Source: an uncultured Pelagibacteraceae bacterium (GTDB lineage Bacteria; Pseudomonadota; Alphaproteobacteria; Pelagibacterales; Pelagibacteraceae). From it: a stretch of DNA of 64,000 bases. Below, one piece after another: positions 17,275 to 25,852 of the stretch. How positions within the stretch are numbered: the first letter of the stretch is position 1; every line of letters starts with the position of its first letter. A program made the translations under genes and the position numbers. The stretch lies in NCBI GenBank assembly GCA_902596355.1, contig CACJTS010000004.1:1-64000 (forward strand). Direction: 5' to 3'. Under the pieces are notes generated by a model. That model worked only from the letters and a program-made list of their open reading frames with translations. It was not told where the DNA came from and ran no database searches.

Positions 17275-17981
17275 TAGCTAACATTCCATCTATATCCACT
17301 ACCATACCTAGTTTCAATAGCTGAAAAATCAGGATCTACTTTTTTAAATTTTTTTCTAATTCGTTTTACGTGACTATCAATAGTTCTATCCTCAATATCT
17401 GTATCTTCCCTGTAAGCTATATCCATAAGCTGTGCTCTTTCTTTAATTATACCAGGCCTCTTTGCTAACTCTTTAACGATTAAAAACTCAGTTGTTGTCA
17501 ATTTATCAGGTAGCTGTTTTCCATTCCATTCACACTCGAGTTGTGATGGATCTAATTTTAATCTTCCATGAGATATCAGGCTTTTATTTTCCTCTAAAAT
17601 ATTGTTTGTGTCTTTTTTTCTTAATTGTACTCTAATTCTTTCAATCAAAACTTTTATGGAAAAACCACCTGACTTTTTTACAAAATCATCTGCACCCAAT
17701 TTTAAACCTAGTAATTCATCAATTTCGTCATCTTTAGATGTTAAAAAAATTACGGGTAAAGAAGTTTTTTTCCGTAGCTTTTTTAACAGTTCTTCTCCAT
17801 CCATCTTAGGCATTTTTATATCTATAACTGCCAGGTCAGGAGGCATTCTAGTTAAACCAATTAATGCACTTTCACCATCAATATAAGTCTGAACTTTAAA
17901 ACCCTCTTTTTCTAATGCAATACTTAAACTTGTTAATATATTTCTGTCATCATCTATTAAAGCTATTGTTTGTTTTTGCAT
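17274..17981 (-). CDS. chvI: OmpR-family response regulator ChvI-like
   Basis: This 235-residue regulator has a receiver domain with D10-D11-D12 and phospho-acceptor D54 in LAVIDIKMPKMDG. The switch Thr/Lys region is VIFLTSKDDEIDELLGLKLGADDFVKK-like (about 75-100). A winged-helix DNA-binding domain follows (TTTEFLIVKELAKRPG, RTIDSHVKRIRKKFK, ETRYGSGYRW). It pairs with the adjacent ChvG kinase, with stop and start overlapping. In relatives this system controls envelope composition and acid response. Which genes it controls in this streamlined genome is not visible here. Confidence 0.9.
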   Translation of the reverse strand: MQKQTIALIDDDRNILTSLSIALEKEGFKVQTYIDGESALIGLTRMPPDLAVIDIKMPKMDGEELLKKLRKKTSLPVIFLTSKDDEIDELLGLKLGADDFVKKSGGFSIKVLIERIRVQLRKKDTNNILEENKSLISHGRLKLDPSQLECEWNGKQLPDKLTTTEFLIVKELAKRPGIIKERAQLMDIAYREDTDIEDRTIDSHVKRIRKKFKKVDPDFSAIETRYGSGYRWNVS

Positions 17982-18031
17982 AAAGTAATTTAAAAATACT
18001 AAATTGTTCTAATTTGGGCAATGTTATAAAT

Positions 18032-20806
18032 TTAATGTAGCATTCCCCAATTATCTCCAATATTAATATCAACTGTTAAAGGGGTGGAAAAGGAATGATA
18101 ATCACTTTGAGCTACACTAGTCATTTCTTTCTCAATTAATTTAATCATTACTTTTTGATCTTTTTTTGGAATTTCAAAAATTAGTTCATCATGAATTTGC
18201 AAGAGCATTTTTGAATTAGAGTTTTTTTGCTCTGATAATTTCTTATCTAATCTTATCATCGCTAATCTCATTACTTCAGAAGCGGAACCCTGAATGGGAG
18301 CATTTATTGCAGCACGCTCTTGAAAATTTCTTACATTAAAGTTTTTGTCATTAATTCCGTTAAAATGAGATCTTCTACCAAAAATATTATTTACATATCC
18401 ACTTTTCCTACAAAATTTTATTGTATTATCCATATAAACCTTAATTTCTGGAAACTTTGCAAAATATGAATTTAAAAATTCCTCAGCTTCATAATTAGAA
18501 ACATTTATTTGCTTAGCTAATCCATATTGCGATATTCCATAAATAATTCCAAAATTAATAGCCTTAGCCTTTCGTCTGTGGTCTTGATTAACTTTTTTAA
18601 TATCAATATTAAATATTTGGCTAGCAGTTAAAGAGTGGATATCTTCTTTATTTTTAAAAGCTTTTTTTAGTTCTTTTACATCTGCCAGATCTGCTAAAAT
18701 TCTCATCTCAATTTGATTGTAATCTGCAGAAATAAGTAGGTGATCTTTTTTTGCTTTAAAAGCTTTTCTAATATCTTTTCCATCTTCTGATTTAATTGGT
18801 ATGTTTTGTAAGTTGGGATCACTAGATGCTAGTCTTCCAGTCGTTGTGGCAGCCAGTAAAAATGAAGTATGAACTCTTTTTGTATTTGGGTTTAAATGTT
18901 CAGGTAAAGAATCAGAATAAGTATTTTTTAATTTTGAAACTTGTCTCCAGTCTAAAATTAATTTTGGAAACTCATGACCTTTGAAAGCTAAATCCTCTAA
19001 AACACTTGCACTTGTAGCAAAACTTCCCTTTTTAGTTTTCTTTAATCCAGCTATTTTTAAATCATTATAAATTATTTCTCCTAATTGCTTTGGGGATGCA
19101 ATATTGAATTCTTTTTTAGAAATTTTAAATACCTCTTTTTCAAGTTTTTGAATTTTTTTTTCAAATTTAGATGAAAGAGATTTTAAAAACTTACTATCAA
19201 TTTCAACCCCCTCTATTTCCATAAATGCGAGAATTTTAATTAATGGCTTTTCAAAAATTTCATAGATATTTATCATCTTTTCTAATTTTAAATTTTTAAT
19301 AAATTTCTTATATAATCTAAAAGTAATATCAGCATCTTCAGCAGCATAATCTTTAGCTTTATCTAGTTCTACTTCGCTAAAATTAATTTCTTTCTTGCCT
19401 GAGCCTACCATTTCTTTAAAAGAAATAGTTTTATGTCCTAAATGAATTTCTGATAAAGTATCCATATTATGTCTATTTTTTCCCGCATCTAATACATAAG
19501 ACATCAACATTGTATCTTCCATTGATGAAAGGGTTATTCCTTGCCTATAAAATACGATAAAATCAAATTTTATATTTTGACCTATTTTTTTTATACTAGG
19601 ATCCTCTAATAATTTTTTTAATTTTTTAATTACTGTGTTTTTGTCAATACATTTGGGTGAATTATGACCAACTGGTATATAACATGCTTTTCCAATTTTA
19701 GAACAAAGAGAAATACCTACTAAGTCTGCTTGGTGAGGATCTAATGAAGTGGTTTCTGTATCTACAGCAACTTCACCAACTTCTTCTGCTTCCTCTATCC
19801 ATTTATCAATTTCATCTAAATTGTTAATCAAAAAATAATTTTTGTTATTTATTGTTTGTTGTTTTTCTAAATTTTGAGTTTCAATCTTATTACTTTCTAG
19901 TTCAGGTTCTCCATAAGCAGAAATTGCAGAGCTTAATAACCTGTTAAATTCCATTTCCCTTAAAAATTTATACAATTTGTCTTTATCTATATTTTTCAAT
20001 TTAAATTCATTTAACTCTCTATTGACAGGAGAGTTGTGATTTAGTGTTACAAGTTTTTTACTTATTAATGCTTTATCCTTGTTCTCTATTAATGTTTCTC
20101 TTCTTTTATTTTGCTTAATCTCATGAGCAGATTTTAGTAAATTTTCTAAAGTGCCATATTTATTAATTAGCTCTGCAGCCGTCTTAACACCTATGCCTGG
20201 AACACCAGGAACATTATCACTGCTATCTCCTGCTAAAGATTGAACATCAATAACTTTTGATGCATCTACTCCAAATTTTTTGAGAACATCATCATCAGTG
20301 ATAAACTTGTTTTTCATGGGATCAAAAATTCGAACTCCTTTTTTGTAAAGCTGCATTAAATCTTTATCTGATGAGACAATTGTAACCTTTGCACCTTTTT
20401 TAAGAATTTGATCAACATATGTAGCTATTAAATCATCAGCTTCATAATTGGGAAGATCCACAGATGGTAAATTGAATGCTAAGACTGATTTTCTTATATA
20501 TTCAAATTGTGGAGCTAAATCATCAGGCGCCTCTGATCTATTTGCTTTGTAATCACTATAAATTTCATTTCTGAAAGTTTTCCTTGCTGAGTCAAATATT
20601 ACTGCAAAATGTGTTGGTTTTTGCAAATTTTGATCAGATTTTGAGTCTTCTAATAATTTAAATAACATACTGCAAAAACCACTTACAGCACCTGTTGGAA
20701 GTCCATCACTTTTTCTCGTCAATGGAGGTAAAGCATAATAAGCTCTAAAAATATATCCAGAGCCATCAATTAAATAAAAGTGATCTGTTTTTTGAATTTT
20801 ATTCAT
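18032..20806 (-). CDS. polA: DNA polymerase I
   Basis: This 924-residue PolA has all three domains. The 5'-3' exonuclease spans about residues 1-290 (LIDGSGYIFRAYYALPP, ADDLIATY, LAGDSSDNVPGVPGIG). The 3'-5' exonuclease starts near 345 and keeps D349/E351 in VDTETTSLD, so proofreading should be intact. The family-A polymerase domain holds SADYNQIEMRILADL (motif A), RRKAKAINFGIIYG (motif B) and LQIHDELIFEIP (motif C). Length is normal for the family. It acts in Okazaki-fragment processing and repair. It is divergent from bioY with 114 bases between, and 50 bases precede chvI. Confidence 0.97.
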   Translation of the reverse strand: MNKIQKTDHFYLIDGSGYIFRAYYALPPLTRKSDGLPTGAVSGFCSMLFKLLEDSKSDQNLQKPTHFAVIFDSARKTFRNEIYSDYKANRSEAPDDLAPQFEYIRKSVLAFNLPSVDLPNYEADDLIATYVDQILKKGAKVTIVSSDKDLMQLYKKGVRIFDPMKNKFITDDDVLKKFGVDASKVIDVQSLAGDSSDNVPGVPGIGVKTAAELINKYGTLENLLKSAHEIKQNKRRETLIENKDKALISKKLVTLNHNSPVNRELNEFKLKNIDKDKLYKFLREMEFNRLLSSAISAYGEPELESNKIETQNLEKQQTINNKNYFLINNLDEIDKWIEEAEEVGEVAVDTETTSLDPHQADLVGISLCSKIGKACYIPVGHNSPKCIDKNTVIKKLKKLLEDPSIKKIGQNIKFDFIVFYRQGITLSSMEDTMLMSYVLDAGKNRHNMDTLSEIHLGHKTISFKEMVGSGKKEINFSEVELDKAKDYAAEDADITFRLYKKFIKNLKLEKMINIYEIFEKPLIKILAFMEIEGVEIDSKFLKSLSSKFEKKIQKLEKEVFKISKKEFNIASPKQLGEIIYNDLKIAGLKKTKKGSFATSASVLEDLAFKGHEFPKLILDWRQVSKLKNTYSDSLPEHLNPNTKRVHTSFLLAATTTGRLASSDPNLQNIPIKSEDGKDIRKAFKAKKDHLLISADYNQIEMRILADLADVKELKKAFKNKEDIHSLTASQIFNIDIKKVNQDHRRKAKAINFGIIYGISQYGLAKQINVSNYEAEEFLNSYFAKFPEIKVYMDNTIKFCRKSGYVNNIFGRRSHFNGINDKNFNVRNFQERAAINAPIQGSASEVMRLAMIRLDKKLSEQKNSNSKMLLQIHDELIFEIPKKDQKVMIKLIEKEMTSVAQSDYHSFSTPLTVDINIGDNWGMLH

Positions 20807-20920
20807 GAAATATAATTAAATATTACAATGCTAACATATTCTGTATATAAAAAAATTTACTTTCAATTATTATACCAATTATAAGTAGATTATTTTTTAT
20901 ATTTTGAGTATTATTTAATT

Positions 20921-21472
20921 ATGGAATTAACAAAAAATCTCACACAAGCTAAACTAATTAAATCTCTGGTTGTTGTTGTTCTTGGTTCAATAGCATTAAC
21001 TATATCAGCAAAGATCAAAATTCCTTTCTATCCAGTTCCTATGACTATGCAAACATTTGTTGTATTATTTTTAGGAATAAGTTTAGGGCATAAAATTGCA
21101 CTAGCTTCAATTGGTCTATATTTAATTGAAGGAATTGCAGGACTTCCTGTATTTTCAAATTCTCCTGAAAAAGGTGTTGGATTAGTTTACTTTACAGGAC
21201 CAACTATGGGTTACTTAATCGGTTTTTTAACCGCTTGTTACTTAGCTTCTAAAATAAAGATTGATGATAATTTTTTTGTTGTTTTATTTAAATTAATTAT
21301 CGCAACTTCAACAATATATATTTTGGGTATACTTTGGCTTGGAACATTGATTGGATGGGATAAGCCGATTTTTGCTTTAGGCGCAAAACCATTTCTATTA
21401 GCTGAGATTTTTAAAGTTATGCTTTTAGCTCTTTTGACTAAGCAAATAATTAAAATTAAAAAATTTATCTAG
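20921..21472 (+). CDS. bioY: BioY-family biotin transporter
   Basis: This 183-residue membrane protein has about six helices. It carries the BioY signature: KIPFYPVPMTMQTFVVLFLG (about 31-50), LYLIEGIAGLPVFS (about 66-79) and GPTMGYLIGF (about 92-101). It is the substrate-binding S component for biotin. No BioM/BioN (ATPase/T component) gene is near, so it either works alone or uses a shared ECF module. I found no biotin operator I could support in the 114-base upstream gap. Presence of uptake is consistent with vitamin dependence, though that cannot be proved here. Its end overlaps the regA end by 8 bases. Confidence 0.9.
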   Translation: MELTKNLTQAKLIKSLVVVVLGSIALTISAKIKIPFYPVPMTMQTFVVLFLGISLGHKIALASIGLYLIEGIAGLPVFSNSPEKGVGLVYFTGPTMGYLIGFLTACYLASKIKIDDNFFVVLFKLIIATSTIYILGILWLGTLIGWDKPIFALGAKPFLLAEIFKVMLLALLTKQIIKIKKFI

Positions 21473-22028
21473 GTGATCTTTTAGATAGAATTCTTTGAAG
21501 AGTTCTTCTGTGCATTTTAAGTCTTCTGGCTGTTTCCGAAACATTCCTATTACATAGCTCAAAAACTCTGTGTATATGTTCCCACTTAACTCTATCAGCA
21601 GACATGGGGTTTTCAGGTGGAGCTGCTTTTTTTGAAGGATCTGCCAATAATGCTTTCTCTACATCTTCTGCATCAGCAGGTTTAGCTAAATAATCTATAG
21701 CACCTTCTTTGATTGCAGCTACTGCCGTTGGAATATTTCCATAACCAGTTAACATGATAATCCTACTATCACTATTTGAAGACTGAATTTCTTTTACAAC
21801 CTCAAGTCCATTGCCATCTGAAAGTCTTAAGTCTACAACAGCAAAACCAGGTTTTTTATTTTTTACAGATTCAACTCCTTTTTGTACACTCTCAGCTTGA
21901 AAAACCTCAAATCCTTTTTTTTCCATCGCTCTTGCTAAACGCTCACGGAAAGGATTATCATCATCCACGATTAACAGTGATTTATTCTCAAAATCATTGA
22001 GATTTTGAAGTTTTGCTTCTTCTTTCAT
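21465..22028 (-). CDS. regA: RegA/ActR/PrrA-type response regulator
   Basis: This 187-residue regulator has an N-terminal receiver (acidic D22-D24, phospho-acceptor D66 in FAVVDLRLSDGNG, MLTGYGNIPTAV). A proline-rich linker (AAPPENPMSADRVKWEH) follows, then a Fis-type HTH ending VSETARRLKMHRRTLQRIL. This combination is diagnostic of the RegA/ActR/PrrA redox regulators of alphaproteobacteria, which control respiration, redox balance and carbon or nitrogen assimilation. Its partner kinase RegB is not in the window, so it is an orphan here. It is convergent with bioY and divergent from the polyamine operon. Confidence 0.92.
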   Translation of the reverse strand: MKEEAKLQNLNDFENKSLLIVDDDNPFRERLARAMEKKGFEVFQAESVQKGVESVKNKKPGFAVVDLRLSDGNGLEVVKEIQSSNSDSRIIMLTGYGNIPTAVAAIKEGAIDYLAKPADAEDVEKALLADPSKKAAPPENPMSADRVKWEHIHRVFELCNRNVSETARRLKMHRRTLQRILSKRSPR

Positions 22029-22195
22029 GAGCCTTATATGGGGTCTTTGCTAGAAATTACAATATATGAATTTTAAGTATTTCTGGCTTGAATTATTTGC
22101 TTTACTTTAGTGCTGTTTACTTTATATGCCAAAAAATATTAAAGTTTTTTTTAAAAAGACTTTTTTTTATTAAATTTTTTTTGGAGGCATTTAAA

Positions 22196-23380
22196 ATGCA
22201 AAAATTTAAATCAGTTGAGGAATTAGTTAATCAGCTGAAACCTGAAAAACCAATTTACTGTATAAGAAAGAATTCCATTAAATCTGCTGTAAAATTTTTC
22301 CTAAACAAATTTCCAGGAAAAATTTTATATGCAGTCAAAACTAATCCTCACCCTGAAGTAATCAAAACAATCATAGAAAGTGGAATTGAGCAATTTGATG
22401 TTGCATCCATTGAAGAAATTAAAAATATTAGAACTTTTAGCAATAGAGCTAAATGCTCTTATATGCATACTGTTAAAAGCAGAGAAAGTATAAAAGAAGC
22501 ATATTTTAACTATGGTGTAAAAGCTTTTTCATTGGATACTAAAGATGAACTAATTAAAATAATTGAAAGTACAAATAAAGCTAAAGATTTAGAGTTATTT
22601 GTAAGAGTTGCTGTTTCAAATGAACATGCAGAAATTGATTTATCAAAAAAATTTGGAGCTTTAACTTCAGAAGCAATTGGTCTGTTAAGACTTGTAAAAG
22701 AACATGCTAAAAAGATTGGTTTAAGTTTTCATGTTGGTTCACAATGTATGCATCCAATTTCTTATTCAAAAGGAATTAGTGAAATTGGAAATATAATTAA
22801 AAAGACAAAAATTATTCCAGATTATATTAATATAGGTGGAGGTTTTCCAACAATCTATCCTGACTTAATTCCACAATCTTTAGGTAATTATTTTAGTGAA
22901 ATAAATAAGAGTTTAGAAAATTTAAAGCTTGAAAAACTTCCTGAAATTATTTGTGAGCCAGGCAGAGCTATAGTTGCAGAAAGTGGCTCAACAGTTGTGA
23001 AGGTTAATTTAAGAAAAAAACAAAAGCTTTATATTAATGATGGAACCTATGGTACTCTTTTTGATGCAGGTACACCAAACATTGTATTCCCATCTAGAAT
23101 GATAAAAGAAAATTCTAATAAAATAATTTCAAAAAAATTAACTGCTTTTGATTTCTTTGGACCAACATGCGATAGCATGGATTATATGAAAGGTCCTTTT
23201 TTGCTTCCAAATAATATTAAAGAAAATGATTATATTGAACTTGGTCAACTTGGAGCATACGGATTGACATTTAGAACTCAGTTTAATGGTTATTACTCAA
23301 ATGAAATTTACGAAGTTGAAGATAATCCAATAATGACAATGTATGATAAAGACATTAATAATGCTAACATGGTAGCTTAA
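22196..23380 (+). CDS. Fold-III PLP-dependent ornithine/lysine(-type) decarboxylase
   Basis: This 394-residue enzyme has the alanine-racemase-fold decarboxylase signature. The PLP lysine is K48 in YAVKTNPHPEV. The remaining marks are SFHVGSQCMHP, NIGGGFP, ICEPGRA and the catalytic Cys in FFGPTCDSMDY. It should make putrescine or cadaverine; substrate choice between ornithine, lysine and arginine cannot be settled by eye. I start it at 22196 because GGAGG at 22183-22187 sits 8 bases before this ATG. The in-frame ATG at 22088 would add a 36-residue hydrophobic, Phe-rich extension with no family support. Its stop overlaps the next gene (TAATG), making a polyamine operon. Confidence 0.88.
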   Translation: MQKFKSVEELVNQLKPEKPIYCIRKNSIKSAVKFFLNKFPGKILYAVKTNPHPEVIKTIIESGIEQFDVASIEEIKNIRTFSNRAKCSYMHTVKSRESIKEAYFNYGVKAFSLDTKDELIKIIESTNKAKDLELFVRVAVSNEHAEIDLSKKFGALTSEAIGLLRLVKEHAKKIGLSFHVGSQCMHPISYSKGISEIGNIIKKTKIIPDYINIGGGFPTIYPDLIPQSLGNYFSEINKSLENLKLEKLPEIICEPGRAIVAESGSTVVKVNLRKKQKLYINDGTYGTLFDAGTPNIVFPSRMIKENSNKIISKKLTAFDFFGPTCDSMDYMKGPFLLPNNIKENDYIELGQLGAYGLTFRTQFNGYYSNEIYEVEDNPIMTMYDKDINNANMVA

Positions 23381-24423
23381 TGTCGGGTCAAAAAAATCCA
23401 GGTCATAACAGTAAAAAAGATTTCTTAAAAAATCCTGTTGAGCACATCGATATAACTTCTTTCGACTCTAGAAAAATTATATCCTCAATGGAAAAAATGT
23501 CATTTGTTTCTAGAGAAACAGCAAATGCTGCTAATATTTATAATGAGATGCTTAAGGATAAAGATTGTACAATTTTCCTTACTTTAGCGGGCTCTACTTC
23601 GGCAGCTGGATGTATGAATATTTATAAAGATTTAATTAAATATAATATGGTAGATGCAATTGTTGCTACAGGCGCCTCAATAGTAGATATGGATTTTTTT
23701 GAAGCTCTTGGTTTTAAACATTATCAAGGTTCACAATTTCAAGATGATACTGAGTTGAGAGACAACTATATAGATAGAATTTACGATACCTACATAGATG
23801 AAGAAGAGCTTCAAGTGTGTGATAAAATCATATGTGAAATCGCAAATAACTTGGAAGCGAGAAGCTATACTTCAAGAGAGTTCATTTATGAAATGGGAAA
23901 ATATTTAAAAAATAATTCAAAGAAAAAAGACTCTTTAATTGAAACCGCTTTTGACAACAATGTTCCTATTTTCTGCCCTGCTTTTACTGACTCAAGTGCA
24001 GGATTCGGGTTAGTTATGCATCAAGAACAAAATCCAAAAAAACATATGACAATAGACTCGGTTAGAGAATTTAGAGAACTAACAGAAATTAAAATTAAAT
24101 CTAAAAGTTCTGGATTATTTATGATTGGTGGTGGTGTGCCTAAAAACTTTATTCAAGATACTGTAATTTGTGCTGAACTATTAGGAAAAGATGTAGACAT
24201 GCATAAATATGCTGTTCAAATTACTGTTGCTGATAGTAGAGACGGTGCTTGTAGTAGCTCCACATTAAAAGAAGCAAGTTCATGGGGAAAAGTAGATATT
24301 ACAAAAGAACAGATGGTGTTTGCAGAAGCAACTAGTGTTTTACCATTGATAGCAAGTGATGCTTATCATAAGGGTGAGTGGAAAAATAGAACAAGAAAAA
24401 AATTTACTAAAATTTTTGAATAA
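23380..24423 (+). CDS. Deoxyhypusine-synthase-like protein, probable homospermidine-forming enzyme
   Basis: This 347-residue protein belongs to the deoxyhypusine synthase fold family. It has the NAD-site GGGVPKN (about 250-256) and the imine-forming lysine K304 in EASSWGKV, with E298 at the position of human Glu323. Bacteria have no eIF5A to modify, so an aminobutyl transfer between polyamines (for example putrescine to homospermidine) is the likely role. By eye, human His288 corresponds to Asn256. It sits between a diamine-forming decarboxylase and an agmatinase-like gene and is translationally coupled to both. Family assignment is firm; the reaction is inferred. Confidence 0.85.
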   Translation: MSGQKNPGHNSKKDFLKNPVEHIDITSFDSRKIISSMEKMSFVSRETANAANIYNEMLKDKDCTIFLTLAGSTSAAGCMNIYKDLIKYNMVDAIVATGASIVDMDFFEALGFKHYQGSQFQDDTELRDNYIDRIYDTYIDEEELQVCDKIICEIANNLEARSYTSREFIYEMGKYLKNNSKKKDSLIETAFDNNVPIFCPAFTDSSAGFGLVMHQEQNPKKHMTIDSVREFRELTEIKIKSKSSGLFMIGGGVPKNFIQDTVICAELLGKDVDMHKYAVQITVADSRDGACSSSTLKEASSWGKVDITKEQMVFAEATSVLPLIASDAYHKGEWKNRTRKKFTKIFE

Positions 24424-24425
24424 AA

Positions 24426-25301
24426 TTGAAATATCTCTCAAATAAAAACGGGTTTTTAGGAATTGATAATAAATTTAGCTTTAAAGAGAAAGCTGTAATT
24501 GTTCCATTTGGTTTAGAAAAAACTGTCAGTTATGGGGGAGGAACAAAAAATGGACCTAAAGAAATTATAAAAGCATCTCATCAAGTTGAGCTGTATGATG
24601 AAGAGCTTAATTGCGAACCTTATAAAAAAATAGGTATCAAAACTTTAAAACCATTTAAAATCGATAAAAATATCAAAAAAGCACTGAATAAAATCTCTAA
24701 TATTAATAAAAAAATTTTAGATAAAAAGCTTTTCCCAATGACTTTAGGTGGAGAGCATTCAATAACTCCCGGATGTATTGTTCCTTTTACTAAAAAATAT
24801 AAAAACATTTGTCTGTTACATTTTGATGCTCATGCAGATTTACGTCAAAGTTATAATGGAGAAAAATTTTCACATGCTTCAGCAATTAGAAGGTGTCTAG
24901 ATTATAAAAATGTTTCGTTAATTTCATTTGGCATAAGAAATATCTCGGAAAGTGAAATCCCATTTTTAAAAAAGAATTCCGCAAGAATAAATATTTTTTG
25001 GGCGAAAGATAAAAAAAAATGGAATTTGTCTAAATTTAAAAAACTAATTAAAAATAAAACTGTTTATCTTACATTTGATGTTGACGGACTAGATTCAAGC
25101 ATTATGCCTGCAACTGGTACACCTGAACCAGGAGGACTTTTGTGGGATGAAACATTGGATATAATAAGAATTGCAGCTAAAAACTCGAAAATTGTTGGTG
25201 CAGATATTAATGAACTGTCTCCAATTAAAGGATTTAATTCTTATAATTTTCTTGTTGCAAAGCTAGCTTATAAAATTCTGTCTTATAAATTTTTATTTTA
25301 A
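24426..25301 (+). CDS. Agmatinase/arginase-family ureohydrolase
   Basis: This 291-residue binuclear-manganese ureohydrolase starts at a TTG, 2 bases after the upstream stop. Metal ligands are visible in TLGGEHSITPG (about 102-112), LLHFDAHADLR (about 131-141) and YLTFDVDGLDSS (about 215-226). The GTGTPEPGGL-like loop (ATGTPEPGGL) follows. The GTPEPGG loop and overall length fit agmatinases, which make putrescine and urea from agmatine. Guanidinobutyrase or related activities remain possible. It is the third gene of the polyamine operon. Its stop shares TTAA with the convergent transporter gene. Confidence 0.87.
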   Translation: MKYLSNKNGFLGIDNKFSFKEKAVIVPFGLEKTVSYGGGTKNGPKEIIKASHQVELYDEELNCEPYKKIGIKTLKPFKIDKNIKKALNKISNINKKILDKKLFPMTLGGEHSITPGCIVPFTKKYKNICLLHFDAHADLRQSYNGEKFSHASAIRRCLDYKNVSLISFGIRNISESEIPFLKKNSARINIFWAKDKKKWNLSKFKKLIKNKTVYLTFDVDGLDSSIMPATGTPEPGGLLWDETLDIIRIAAKNSKIVGADINELSPIKGFNSYNFLVAKLAYKILSYKFLF

Positions 25302-25852
25302 ACTTTAATTGGTTTAATAATTTTCAATAACATTCTAAACGGTATCAACATTATTAGAGCAACTAAAACTTTTACCGCTAAATCTCCCAAAGATAAAGTA
25401 ATCCAAGGTATCCCTGTTGCATAAAATGATATTGAGAAAAATAAAAATGTGTCAACTGTTGATCCAATCAAAGATGAAGTAAGTGGAGCTACAAACCACT
25501 CTTTTTTTCTTAATCGATCAAAAATTTTAATATCTAACAACTGAGCAGTAATAAAAGCTACCCCTGATCCTATTGCAATTCTAACAGAAATTAAATCTGT
25601 AAAATCAGTTGAGAATAACAATGTAAATATAATTCCTATTAAAAAGCCCAAATATACAATTTGCCTTGCTAATAATTTTCCATACGACCTATTTGCTAAA
25701 TCTGTTATTAAAAAAGCTATTGGGTAACTAAAAGCTCCGTAAGTTAAAAACTCATTTAATCCAAAATAATTTATTGGAAACTGAACTAAATAATTAGAAG
25801 ATAGTACAACAACCCCCATCATTATTGACAGGGTGATAAATAATTTGTTCAT
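25298..25852 (-). CDS. yhhQ: Queuosine-precursor transporter (VUT/YhhQ family)
   Basis: This 184-residue protein has about six transmembrane helices and the family landmarks TYGAFSYPIAFLITDLANRSYGKLLARQIVY (about 37-67) and SLIGSTVDTFLFFSISFY (about 126-143). YhhQ proteins import queuosine precursors such as preQ0/preQ1 for tRNA wobble modification. The older annotation is 'vitamin transport-related integral membrane protein'. It directly follows rpmB on the minus strand with a one-base overlap, so it probably shares the L28 promoter, which fits a translation-related role. Confidence 0.87.
   Translation of the reverse strand: MNKLFITLSIMMGVVVLSSNYLVQFPINYFGLNEFLTYGAFSYPIAFLITDLANRSYGKLLARQIVYLGFLIGIIFTLLFSTDFTDLISVRIAIGSGVAFITAQLLDIKIFDRLRKKEWFVAPLTSSLIGSTVDTFLFFSISFYATGIPWITLSLGDLAVKVLVALIMLIPFRMLLKIIKPIKV

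Noticed and set aside
20807-20920. Biotin operator or riboswitch before bioY
   Set aside because: The gap is plain AT-rich sequence; I found no BirA-type palindrome or structured RNA that I could defend.
22088-22195. N-terminal extension of the decarboxylase from the ATG at 22088
   Set aside because: The 36 residues are Phe/Lys-rich and unlike the family; the GGAGG site at 22183 fits the ATG at 22196.
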